49,060 bases of DNA, from the NCBI RefSeq assembly GCF_000747665.1, contig NZ_BBKT01000038.1:1-49060 (forward strand), given 5' to 3'. A program made the translations under genes and the position numbers. The notes below the pieces were generated by a model. It had not been told where the DNA came from and made no database searches. It saw only the letters and a list, made by a program, of their open reading frames with translations. The stretch is from Thermoanaerobacterium saccharolyticum (GTDB lineage: Bacteria > Bacillota > Thermoanaerobacteria > Thermoanaerobacterales > Thermoanaerobacteraceae). Of this stretch, positions 27,116-34,719 are shown one piece after another (position 1 is the first letter of the stretch; every line of letters begins with the position of its first letter).

Positions 27116-27898
27116 ATGAAAAGAAAAGAGTTGTACAGCGAAATACTTTTCTCAAAGAGAAGATGTGCAAGCATTGGCCTTAAAGATTCAATAAATTTCC
27201 CACTTGTAACTTTAAGTAAAGAATGTATAAAAGCCAAGTTGAATGAAAATATGGAACTTATTAATGTGTTTCGAAATTGTATTGGTAATATTATAGATGA
27301 TGTAAAAGAAAAATACATATTTTTATTGACTGATCAATATGGATGTCTTTTAAGTCTGCTATGTGATAATAATGTATATAGACATATAAACAAATTTGGA
27401 TTTAGAATTGGTACATATTTTACGGAAAGAAGTTTGGGAACGAATGCGATCTCAATGGCGATGAATATAAAAAGGTGTGTATTTTTAGCGCCACAAGACC
27501 ATTACTGCGACATATTGAAAAAGTGGTATTGCATTGCATCGCCGCTTATTATAGATGAAAAAACAATAGGATACCTTGATGTATCGACAATAGAACATGA
27601 TATGGCGGAAGAAATGATTGTATTAACAGAATTGTTGGTGTACCAGATTGAAAATGAGTATAAAAAAATAATTGAAAATGAAGATAGAACCAATATAATC
27701 AAATTTAGCAAAGAACAATTAAAAATTTTAAAGCTGATTACTAAAGGATACAAGGACTCTGCAATTGCATCAGAACTTAAAATAAGCATTAATACTGTAA
27801 ATTATCATAAAAGAAACATATTTAAGAAATTAGGTGTTTTAAGTACCAGAGAAGCAATAGTCAAAGCAATTCAAATGCATCTGGTGGAAATAGACTGA
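27116..27898 (+). CDS. GAF-domain LuxR-type transcriptional regulator
   Basis: The start chosen is ATG 27116 after TTGGTGAG (260 residues). The N-terminal half resembles the GAF sensory domain of AcoR-like activators: LLTDQYGCLLSLLCDN, FTERSLGTNAISMAM and IASPLIIDEKTIGYLDVS. The C-terminal LuxR/GerE helix-turn-helix reads SKEQLKILKLITKGYKDSAI, then ISINTVNYHKRNIFKKLGV. There is no receiver domain, so it probably responds to a small ligand or metabolite. It heads the accessory island and is separated from it by 165 bases holding a palindrome. It may activate the small peptide, ATP-grasp and exporter genes downstream. Confidence 0.82.
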   Translation: MKRKELYSEILFSKRRCASIGLKDSINFPLVTLSKECIKAKLNENMELINVFRNCIGNIIDDVKEKYIFLLTDQYGCLLSLLCDNNVYRHINKFGFRIGTYFTERSLGTNAISMAMNIKRCVFLAPQDHYCDILKKWYCIASPLIIDEKTIGYLDVSTIEHDMAEEMIVLTELLVYQIENEYKKIIENEDRTNIIKFSKEQLKILKLITKGYKDSAIASELKISINTVNYHKRNIFKKLGVLSTREAIVKAIQMHLVEID

Positions 27899-27930
27899 TT
27901 TATTTATTGTTGAATTTGAAAACAATAAAG

Positions 27931-27948
27931 ACTACAGAAAAATGTAGT
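27931..27948. repeat. Palindrome between the LuxR-type gene and the island
   Basis: ACTACA-GAAAAA-TGTAGT is a perfect 6+6 inverted repeat 33 bases after the regulator stop. Its size and symmetry suit a LuxR-type dimer site. No firm promoter was found between it and the small gene at 28064. Confidence 0.35.
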
Positions 27949-28063
27949 AGAAAATAAAAAAATTCCCATGGTAAAATGATGGCAAATCAGAAGGTAAATT
28001 TGCTTATTGATATGTTATAAAATATACAAAAAAATATTAATTAAAACGAGGAGGATTGATTTA

Positions 28064-28241
28064 ATGATGAATACAATTCAAAAAGTTGCACATAAAGTTG
28101 TTAGTTCTATAGCAAATGATTTAAGATATAATACATTAACAAATACAGTAGGGATAGGTTGATGGAATAGATGTTGAAACAGAAGGGAAATGGACAGTAG
28201 TTGTAAAGCCATATGATATAAAACATGAATTATATATATAA
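28064..28241 (+). pseudogene. Small gene of unknown function, apparently frameshifted
   Basis: GAGGAGGATTGATTTA precedes two ATG codons at 28064 and 28067. The first frame encodes 32 residues (MMNTIQKVAHKVV... ending NTVGIG) and stops at 28160-28162. The next frame continues, without a start of its own, as DGIDVETEGKWTVVVKPYDI and ends HELYI at 28241. Dropping one T of the TT at 28159-28160 joins them as NTVGIGDGIDVETEG into 58 residues. The very strong ribosome site argues for a real product; the continuous sense of the second part argues that the break is an error, recent mutation or programmed shift. Unrecognised family. A short secreted or modified peptide is only a speculation. Confidence 0.5.
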
Positions 28242-28318
28242 AAATCAACGAGTTTCAACTTGCCTAACAATATTGTAGAATTTTATGTTTAATTAAGACA
28301 TACCTGGGGAAATTTACG

Positions 28319-28504
28319 ATGAGAAAGTTTTGGCTTCTATTTTGGGCTTTAGCAGGAAGTATACTTGCTATTATATTGTATTTTATATTTAAAATTATTT
28401 ATACGGTTTTTGAAGTTATTATTCCAAATTGGATAATGAAAACAATAGTGATATTTATAGCAGTTTTATGCGTATACATTGGTTATAGTAGACGAAATAA
28501 ATAG
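28319..28504 (+). CDS. Small two-helix membrane protein
   Basis: ATG after CTGGGGAAATTTACG. The 61-residue product is almost wholly hydrophobic: helix 1 about residues 4-30 (FWLLFWALAGSILAIILYFI), helix 2 about 38-56 (WIMKTIVIFIAVLCVYIGY), with a basic C-terminus SRRNK. No family was recognised. It lies between the small gene and the amidinohydrolase remnant in the accessory island and could be an immunity-like or accessory transport peptide, but nothing in the sequence proves that. Confidence 0.6.
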   Translation: MRKFWLLFWALAGSILAIILYFIFKIIYTVFEVIIPNWIMKTIVIFIAVLCVYIGYSRRNK

Positions 28505-28511
28505 TTTTTAA

Positions 28512-28613
28512 AGCATTAGAACCGAACTTGAACCTGTATTTGTACCAATATCAGAATTCGAAAAATCAGGGGCTTGTCTTTCTTGTCTAGTTATGCATCT
28601 CAACTGGAGATGA
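28512..28613 (+). pseudogene. 3' remnant resembling an amidinotransferase/dimethylarginine-hydrolase gene
   Basis: Reading frame 28512-28613 has no start and encodes RTELEPVFVPISEFEKSGAC followed by LSCLVMHLNWR and a stop, 31 bases before the ATP-grasp ATG. The pattern Pro-x-Ser-Glu-Phe-x-Lys-Ser-Gly-Ala-x-x-x-Cys-Leu resembles the catalytic-Cys C-terminus of the amidinotransferase superfamily (DDAH and arginine deiminase relatives). A stop (TAA 28509-28511) closes the frame upstream, so the rest of the gene has been deleted, possibly when the 28319 gene was joined to it. It suggests the island once carried an arginine-modifying enzyme next to the ligase. Confidence 0.6.
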
Positions 28614-28644
28614 TATTATTTCATTATGAAAAGAGGTTTTATTT

Positions 28645-29880
28645 ATGACAAAACAATATCGTATTCTCATGTTAGGTTATCGCAAAGGTTTAGTAGATGC
28701 TTGCAATAAGCTTGGTGTACATAGCATAATTCTTATTGATCCGTGGGAAGACATAAGTGAACTTCCAGCTTGTGGTGATAATGAAAAAAGAATATTTGTA
28801 GAGAATCTTTCTAAAGATGAAACGACACTTTTTTCATTAATGCGATCAAATGAAACCAATTTCGATGCTGTTATAACAACTGAGGAATATTTTGTTGTAA
28901 ATGCTTCAATTTTAAGCTGCATTGTTTCTAAGCCATATATTGAACCACATGTTGCGGTGGCATTTAGAGACAAATTTTATCAAAAGAAGTTATTACGTGG
29001 AGTTGTACCAGTGACTGATTGTTGGATGATCGATGATATCGAAAATTTTGACATTGTGGAGAAGTATCCATATCCTGTAGTGTTTAAACCAGTTGCAGGT
29101 GCCGCTACTTCTTATACTTATATAGCTTATGGCCAAGAGGAGTTAGAAAAATGTGTAGAACTTCACAGACAAAAATTGGCTGAAAATCCTGCTGAAATTC
29201 CAAGAAGTATGGTCATAGAACGCTTTGTATATGGTGATGAATGGCATATAGATGGATGGGTATTAGATGGTAAACTTCAAAGCTTTACAGCATCAAAGTA
29301 TAATTTTCCTTTAATTAGCATAAGAAATGGAGGGATAGTAGGCAGTGTGACTTTACATCCCGAAACAAATAAAGAACTTTATGATAAATTTCATCAATTT
29401 GTTGAGAAGGCTTTACAAAAGCTTGGCTTAAAAAATAGCGTATTTCATATGGAATTATTTAAAAATGATGAAAATGACGAACTTGTATTTAGTGAATGTG
29501 CAGCTCGTGTTGGAGGAGGATTTATTTATAAGGCATTTCAATATTTATATGATATTAATTTATATGAAGTCCTTGTTCGATTAGCCCTTGGCGAAAAAGT
29601 TTTATCTACACCAGCTAAAACCTCGCAATGCGTAGGTTGGACTTTTCTTCCATCTGTTTCACCTACTATAAAGTCGTTACCAGATAGTTCATTATTAATG
29701 AATATGCCAGGAGTTTTAGAGGTGGAATACAGTTGGAATCCTAGTAAGGAAATGCCCGACACTAAGATAGATACTACTCAGCGAACAGGGCAGGTTCTGA
29801 TAACCGGCAAAGATGAAGTTGAAGTGCTGCAAAGGATTAAAGATGTATTGAATTATTTCACTGAACTTACAAAAAATTAA
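28645..29880 (+). CDS. ATP-grasp ligase (carboxylate-amine ligase, BacD-like L-amino acid ligase type)
   Basis: ATG 28645 follows AAAAGAGG. The 411-residue protein has an N-terminal Rossmann-like domain (RILMLGYRKGLVDACNKLGV). The ATP-grasp core includes PYPVVFKPVAGAATSYTYIA (ATP-binding lysine and glycine loop), VIERFVYGDEWHIDGWVLDG, and the metal-binding motif LVFSECAARVGGGF. A C-terminal lid domain ends VEVLQRIKDVLNYF. Members join an amino acid or other carboxylate to an amine through an acyl phosphate, as in bacilysin synthetase BacD or carnosine synthase. Followed by an MFS exporter, preceded by a LuxR-type regulator. A secreted dipeptide or peptide-like metabolite is the inferred product; substrates unknown. 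Confidence 0.82.
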   Translation: MTKQYRILMLGYRKGLVDACNKLGVHSIILIDPWEDISELPACGDNEKRIFVENLSKDETTLFSLMRSNETNFDAVITTEEYFVVNASILSCIVSKPYIEPHVAVAFRDKFYQKKLLRGVVPVTDCWMIDDIENFDIVEKYPYPVVFKPVAGAATSYTYIAYGQEELEKCVELHRQKLAENPAEIPRSMVIERFVYGDEWHIDGWVLDGKLQSFTASKYNFPLISIRNGGIVGSVTLHPETNKELYDKFHQFVEKALQKLGLKNSVFHMELFKNDENDELVFSECAARVGGGFIYKAFQYLYDINLYEVLVRLALGEKVLSTPAKTSQCVGWTFLPSVSPTIKSLPDSSLLMNMPGVLEVEYSWNPSKEMPDTKIDTTQRTGQVLITGKDEVEVLQRIKDVLNYFTELTKN

Positions 29881-29916
29881 AACTATGCAATTGTGTCTTT
29901 ATACATCATGCTAAAA

Positions 29917-29962
29917 AAATTAACTCATTAAGCAATAATATTCTAGCTTAATGAGTTAATTT
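29917..29962 (+). terminator. Hairpin between the ATP-grasp and MFS genes
   Basis: AAATTAACTCATTAAG (29917-29932) and CTTAATGAGTTAATTT (29947-29962) form a 16-bp stem with a 14-base loop and a weak T-tail. It could terminate or attenuate before the exporter, whose ribosome site lies downstream at about 29973. Confidence 0.65.
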
Positions 29963-29987
29963 ATATGTTATTAAGGTGGTGATATAT

Positions 29988-31238
29988 TTGAATAATAATG
30001 ACATAAAAGAGGACTTGTCAGATTTTGACATGAATGAAACAAAACTATTATGGAGACAAAAAAATTTTTTAATTCTATTGTTAGGAGATTTATTAATCAG
30101 TTTTGGCAGTAAAGTTTATGAATTAGTATTACCTTTATTGATTTATGAATTAACTAAATCATCGATTGTTATGGGAACTATGAAGGCAGTTGAATTTTTG
30201 CCAAATCTTTTATTAGCAGTATTTATAGGCGTGTTAGTTGATAGAACAGATAGAAAAAGATTTTTAATATATGCTCTATTTATACAAATAATATTATTAA
30301 GCGCACTGTACATTTCAATAAAAAGTGGACATAAATATATTTTGCTCTTTTATATAATAGGTTTTTTCTTTATGGCATTGTTTTATTGTTATGATAATGC
30401 TATGACAAGTATAGTTAAAGATGTTATTCCTTATAATCTACTTACTTCAGCTAATTCAAAGTTTTCTTTTATTTCAACATTTATAGGGATCATCGGACCT
30501 GCGATTTCAGGCTTTATTTTAGTCCTTTCTAATCTTGAAGACGGGTTGCTAATTACTATGTTTGCTTTGTTGGGAGGGTTTATTGTATTTTCCTTTTTAA
30601 AGAGTCATAAAAAACAAGTAGAAGCAAAAAAGGAAAATCAATCAATTTTTGAAGATATTAAGGAAGGTTGGATTGAGCTTAGGAGAAACCATTCTCTTTG
30701 GTTGTTAACATTAATAGTTGTTTTCACCAATGCTACTAGTGGTTTGTTTGATTCAATGGTGATATTTTTTGCAGAAGACTCATTTCATCTTAGTAGTTTT
30801 CAACTTGGAGTGGTATTTTCGATTGCTGGATTAGGTGGTTTGATAGGAAGTCTATCAACAGATTATATTTCTAAAAAGTTAACGTTTGGTAAATTAATAG
30901 GGCTAACCATATTTTCTATTGGCTTTGCTTACATAATCATGTATTTTGCAAGTAATATTATTTTAATAGCACTTTCTTTGTTTCTAGAAGGCATATTTAA
31001 TTCGATTTTTGCTATATGCGTATATACTTATCGTCAAGAAACAACTCCATCACATCTTATTGGACGTATTAGTGGAATTACAGGTGCAATATTTATGCTT
31101 GGAGTACCGTTATCTATGTTTGGATCTGGCTGGATTGCAAGTATTATAGACACAAAATATTTATTTCTTGGTGCAGCAATACTAAATCTATTGATATTTA
31201 TTGTTTATCGCAAACTTTCTTTGTGGAATTTAACATAA
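29988..31238 (+). CDS. MFS efflux transporter (EntS/MFS_3-like)
   Basis: The start chosen is TTG 29988, seven bases after AAGGTGGTG; GTG codons at 29976 and 29979 overlap the ribosome site. About 416 residues with twelve predicted membrane helices. The loop VDRTDRKRFLIYALF after helix 2-3 is the MFS D-R-x-x-R-K/R signature, and a long central loop KSHKKQVEAKKENQSIFEDIKEGW is typical of the enterobactin-exporter/macrolide-efflux type. It follows the ATP-grasp gene, an arrangement seen in bacilysin-like clusters (bacD-bacE), so export of the ligase product or self-resistance is the likely role. Confidence 0.82.
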   Translation: MNNNDIKEDLSDFDMNETKLLWRQKNFLILLLGDLLISFGSKVYELVLPLLIYELTKSSIVMGTMKAVEFLPNLLLAVFIGVLVDRTDRKRFLIYALFIQIILLSALYISIKSGHKYILLFYIIGFFFMALFYCYDNAMTSIVKDVIPYNLLTSANSKFSFISTFIGIIGPAISGFILVLSNLEDGLLITMFALLGGFIVFSFLKSHKKQVEAKKENQSIFEDIKEGWIELRRNHSLWLLTLIVVFTNATSGLFDSMVIFFAEDSFHLSSFQLGVVFSIAGLGGLIGSLSTDYISKKLTFGKLIGLTIFSIGFAYIIMYFASNIILIALSLFLEGIFNSIFAICVYTYRQETTPSHLIGRISGITGAIFMLGVPLSMFGSGWIASIIDTKYLFLGAAILNLLIFIVYRKLSLWNLT

Positions 31239-31263
31239 AGATACTATAAATTTTATATAGCAA

Positions 31264-31293
31264 AAAGGCTATAGGAGAATTCCAATAGCCTTT
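31264..31293. terminator. Bidirectional terminator between the MFS and NDH-2 genes
   Basis: AAAGGCTAT (31264-31272) pairs with ATAGCCTTT (31285-31293), with an inner GGAGAATTCC. A-runs and T-runs on either side suit the two convergent genes. Confidence 0.75.
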
Positions 31294-31305
31294 ATCTATT
31301 AAGTG

Positions 31306-33039
31306 TTAAAATACATTAAGTTTTAATTTTTTTCTTCTAACCCAGTGTTTTAATACTTTTGAAAGCCAAGGCATTACATAGTAGTCGAGACCAAATGATC
31401 TTCCGGCGCCGCCCATTATAGCTATGGCGGTTATGACGTACCACCAGTTGTTGAATGTCGCCATACCTGATAAGTAGAAATTAATATGAAGGAATATGGT
31501 TCCAAGTGCAGCAATAAACGTAAATAATCCTGCAACAAGCAAAAGGCCAATGCCTATTTCAGACAATGTTATCAACGACTGGAAGAATATGGCGTGAGGC
31601 AATATGAACTTTTCCATAAACCATCCATACCATGCAGGCACATTTTGCATTGGAGCTGCTGACGCGCCAGCAGATAATTTGACTGATGACAGCCAACCTT
31701 CTTGTATGTGTTGTATGCCGCTTATTATCCACATTAAACCTAAGAAGACCCTCATGAGTGATAGCCAAAACATATTTGTAGTAACAGCTACATGATTTTC
31801 AATTATGCTTAATTTGCCTTTATCAGGTACATCGATAAACTGATCTCTTATATACTGTGCGCACATGCCAAGGCCGCTTAAACCAAATAAGTAATGCATG
31901 TTTACTATGTGTTTCATAAACGTAGCTGGGTATCCTGACAGTCCGCCTATGCCAGAAAGTTCTGCGATGGCGAATCTTCTTCCCACAGATACCATATTTC
32001 CGTGAAGATTTAGTTTAAGCTCTTTCTTTGGCATATTTTTAATGGAGGCGGCGATATTGTATGCAGCGGCATCAGCAGATTGCAAAGCAGATTCAACTAA
32101 AGCAGGCATAGGTTTTCCGTCTTCTCCTACATAGGAAGCGCTGTCGCCGATGGCATATACATACGGATTAGATGACTCCATGTATTTATTTACTACGATT
32201 CTTCCTTTTTTATCTGTATTAAGCCCGATATTGGCGACGAAGCTATTTCCTTGAATACCGCCTGTCCAAATCAGCGTTTTTGTAGGAATTTCTTCGCCTG
32301 TCTTTAATGTGATGCCATCTGGTGTAACACTTGTGATCATGGAGTTTGTCTTGACTTCTACGCCATTTTTATTGAGGAAATTCACTACTTTTTGAACTAA
32401 ATTTTCCCTGCTGACCGTAGGCAAAATTTTAGGCAATGCTTCAACAAGGGATAATCTAACTTCATTTCTTGGGATTTTATATTCTTTGCATAGTCTATTA
32501 ACCCATTCCATAAGTTCGCCTATCATCTCTACTCCTGTAAAACCACCGCCGCCAACTATAAATGTAAGCATTTTTGCTCTTTTTTGTCTGTCTGTTTCAT
32601 ATTGTGCCTTTTTAAACATTTCGCGAATGTGCTTATTTATTTTTTCAGCGTCCTTTAAAGACCATAATGTAAAAGCATACTCTTTCATGCCAGGAATTCC
32701 AAAATAAGCTGGTTCACTCCCACAAGCTATTATAAGATAATCGTAATCATACTCAGATGTTTCTGAGTACAATTTTTTGTTTTCTATATCAACTTTGTTT
32801 ATTTCATCTTGTACAATTTTAACGCGCGTGTACTCTAATGCTTCTTTCAATGATACTTTTACGCCTTCAGGCTTTATCCTATTTCCAGCTACTTCGTGCA
32901 ATTCTGTAAGGTATGTCTGACTATCATTTTTTTCGATAAGTGTTATTTCTACATCGTTGTTAAGTAAATATTTATCAAGTTTTTGTGCGGCAGTAGCTCC
33001 TCCAAATCCTCCGCCTAACACTATTACTTTAGCGCTCAT
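31306..33039 (-). CDS. Type II NADH dehydrogenase fused to a DoxX-like membrane domain
   Basis: The protein has 577 residues; ATG 33039 follows ACAGGATG. Residues 1-400 are NDH-2: FAD motif VIVLGGGFGGATAAQKL, NAD motif FIVGGGGFTGVEMIGEL, WTGGIQGN and the FAD-contacting VYAIGDSASY. Residues of about 430-565 add four hydrophobic helices in the DoxX pattern (SLMRVFLGLMWIISGIQHIQ, SLITLSEIGIGLLLVAGLF). NDH-2 normally oxidises NADH and reduces quinones at the membrane surface; the fused domain would anchor it. In a presumed fermenter it may serve oxygen or quinone-like acceptor detoxification. A TATAAT box lies about 50 bases upstream on the reverse strand. Confidence 0.88.
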   Translation of the reverse strand: MSAKVIVLGGGFGGATAAQKLDKYLLNNDVEITLIEKNDSQTYLTELHEVAGNRIKPEGVKVSLKEALEYTRVKIVQDEINKVDIENKKLYSETSEYDYDYLIIACGSEPAYFGIPGMKEYAFTLWSLKDAEKINKHIREMFKKAQYETDRQKRAKMLTFIVGGGGFTGVEMIGELMEWVNRLCKEYKIPRNEVRLSLVEALPKILPTVSRENLVQKVVNFLNKNGVEVKTNSMITSVTPDGITLKTGEEIPTKTLIWTGGIQGNSFVANIGLNTDKKGRIVVNKYMESSNPYVYAIGDSASYVGEDGKPMPALVESALQSADAAAYNIAASIKNMPKKELKLNLHGNMVSVGRRFAIAELSGIGGLSGYPATFMKHIVNMHYLFGLSGLGMCAQYIRDQFIDVPDKGKLSIIENHVAVTTNMFWLSLMRVFLGLMWIISGIQHIQEGWLSSVKLSAGASAAPMQNVPAWYGWFMEKFILPHAIFFQSLITLSEIGIGLLLVAGLFTFIAALGTIFLHINFYLSGMATFNNWWYVITAIAIMGGAGRSFGLDYYVMPWLSKVLKHWVRRKKLKLNVF

Positions 33040-33192
33040 ATAAAAACATCCTGTTAAAATTATCTATCATTTTTGATTATAGCATAATTATTTAACAAAC
33101 AAAAATCTTATAGTAAATGATATCAGTTGATTAAATATCAAAAAACAAATATAATAATTATGATGTGTTTTATAGGATTGGAGGGCATAAAA

Positions 33193-33705
33193 CTGTCTAA
33201 TAAAAAACTTGTATATATTTCCATATTAATATCACAAGCATTGGTTTTGAATATAGTTGAAAGCTTTATTCCCGTTCCAATCTCTGTTCCAGGGATAAAA
33301 ATCGGGCTTGCTAATATAGTTACTTTAGTAACAATATTGTTGTTTGGATTTAAAGAATCTCTCATTGTGGTCATTCTGAGGACATTGTTAGCACAATTGC
33401 TTGTTGGAAATTTAACGTCTTTTTTGTACAGTGTATCCGGTGGTATTTTGAGTGCATGTATTATGTTTTTTGTCCACAAGAGATACAGCAAATACTTCAG
33501 TTTAGTTGGTGTAAGTGTTTTTGGCTCTGTTGCTCACAATGTAGGTCAATTGTTTGTTGCAGCGTTAATCATAAACAATTTTCTTATATTCTCTTATTTG
33601 CCTGTACTCATGATTGCAGGGATTATAATGGGTGTATTTACAGGACTTGTGGCTAATTATTTTAAAAAATACATCAAAAATGTTAAATACGATTCTAAGT
33701 GGTAG
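33193..33705 (+). CDS. Gx-type membrane transporter (heptaprenyl diphosphate synthase component I-like)
   Basis: The chosen start is CTG 33193, seven bases after TTGGAGG, because the protein then opens with the family pattern SNKKLVYISILISQALVLNI; ATG codons at 33160/33163 and TTG 33127 lie in frame upstream but lack ribosome sites. The 170 residues form about five membrane helices with VPGIKIGLANIVTLV and VGNLTSFLYSVSGG typical of the Hpre_diP_synt_I/Gx family. Despite the old name, members are membrane proteins thought to move a prenyl or quinone-related compound. It is directly followed by a polyprenyl diphosphate synthase. Confidence 0.8.
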   Translation: MSNKKLVYISILISQALVLNIVESFIPVPISVPGIKIGLANIVTLVTILLFGFKESLIVVILRTLLAQLLVGNLTSFLYSVSGGILSACIMFFVHKRYSKYFSLVGVSVFGSVAHNVGQLFVAALIINNFLIFSYLPVLMIAGIIMGVFTGLVANYFKKYIKNVKYDSKW

Positions 33706-33714
33706 GTGTTTATT

Positions 33715-34674
33715 TTGTTTGATAAATATGAGTTTGTCAAGGAAGATATGAAAAAGATAGATGAATTTATCTTAGCAAATGTCAAGACTAATTCTCCAAC
33801 CATAAAAAAAGCGATTGACGATTTAGTTTTGTCTGGAGGTAAAAGGATAAGGCCGCTTCTTGTCATTGCTATTGCCAGAATGGGAGAATACAGTGAGGAG
33901 AAAATCATTCCGATAGCAGCTTCTATAGAGATAATGCACATGGCTACGCTTATACATGATGATATCATTGATGATTCAAAGATGAGGCGTGGACGAAAGT
34001 CGATTCAAAGCAAATACGGTAAAGAAACAGCAGTTTTTACTGGTGATTTTTTATTCAGTCAGGCCTTTAATTTGATAGCTGATATTATTTCAAAGGAAAA
34101 TTTAAAATTGATTGCAAGAGGAGTTAAGGCTATATGTGAGGGCGAAATTGAACAATTTGACAGTAGATATAATCTTGATCTGAGCATTAGGAAGTATCTA
34201 AAAAGGATTTACAGAAAAACTGCTTTATTGTTCGCAATTAGTTGTGAATCTGGTGCATCACAAGCGGGACTTACGAAAGAAATGATAAGAGCTATGAGGC
34301 ACTTTGGGTTAGAAATAGGTGTTGCATTTCAGATTGTTGATGATATTCTTGATTACGAAGGTGTAGAGAGAATAGTAGGAAAGCCTTTAGGTAGTGATCT
34401 ATTAAATGGAATTTATACATTGCCTCTTATTTTTGCGCTTAAAACTGATCGCAAGACGGCAATTGAGCCCATTTTGAAAAAAAGAAATTTAAGCAAAAGA
34501 GATGTAAATCTCATAATAAAAGAAGTAAGATTGAGTGGTGGTATAGATTACGCAAAAGAACTTGCCCTCAAATATGTAAAAAAAGCTGTTAAATACTTGG
34601 AAGTCATGCCAGACTGTGAGCAAAAGAATTTAATGATGGATATTGCTGACGATGTATTGAAGAGGAATTATTGA
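33715..34674 (+). CDS. Polyprenyl diphosphate synthase (heptaprenyl/octaprenyl type)
   Basis: Chain-elongating trans-prenyltransferase. The start chosen is TTG 33715, about nine bases after TAGGTG; GTG 33706 sits too close. The 319-residue protein has the first aspartate-rich motif in TLIHDDIIDDSKMRRGRKS, the KRIRPLL substrate site, the second Asp motif in FQIVDDILDYEG and a KPLGSDLLNG flap. The first motif is preceded by bulky residues of the long-chain type, so a C35-C40 product for menaquinone or a related lipid is likely. It is cotranscribed with the Gx protein; with the nearby NDH-2 it hints at some quinone metabolism. Confidence 0.92.
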   Translation: MFDKYEFVKEDMKKIDEFILANVKTNSPTIKKAIDDLVLSGGKRIRPLLVIAIARMGEYSEEKIIPIAASIEIMHMATLIHDDIIDDSKMRRGRKSIQSKYGKETAVFTGDFLFSQAFNLIADIISKENLKLIARGVKAICEGEIEQFDSRYNLDLSIRKYLKRIYRKTALLFAISCESGASQAGLTKEMIRAMRHFGLEIGVAFQIVDDILDYEGVERIVGKPLGSDLLNGIYTLPLIFALKTDRKTAIEPILKKRNLSKRDVNLIIKEVRLSGGIDYAKELALKYVKKAVKYLEVMPDCEQKNLMMDIADDVLKRNY

Positions 34675-34691
34675 TTTTTGATAAGCATGAT

Positions 34692-34719
34692 AAAAGGACA
34701 TTTTTAAAAATGTCCTTTT
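34692..34719. terminator. Bidirectional terminator between polyprenyl synthase and iadA
   Basis: A perfect 28-base palindrome, AAAAGGACATTTTT joined to AAAAATGTCCTTTT, between convergent genes. Confidence 0.9.

Noticed and set aside
27931-27948. ACTACA/TGTAGT palindrome as a terminator of the LuxR-type gene
   Set aside because: The 6-bp stem is weak and lacks a T-run; it is kept only as a possible regulator site.
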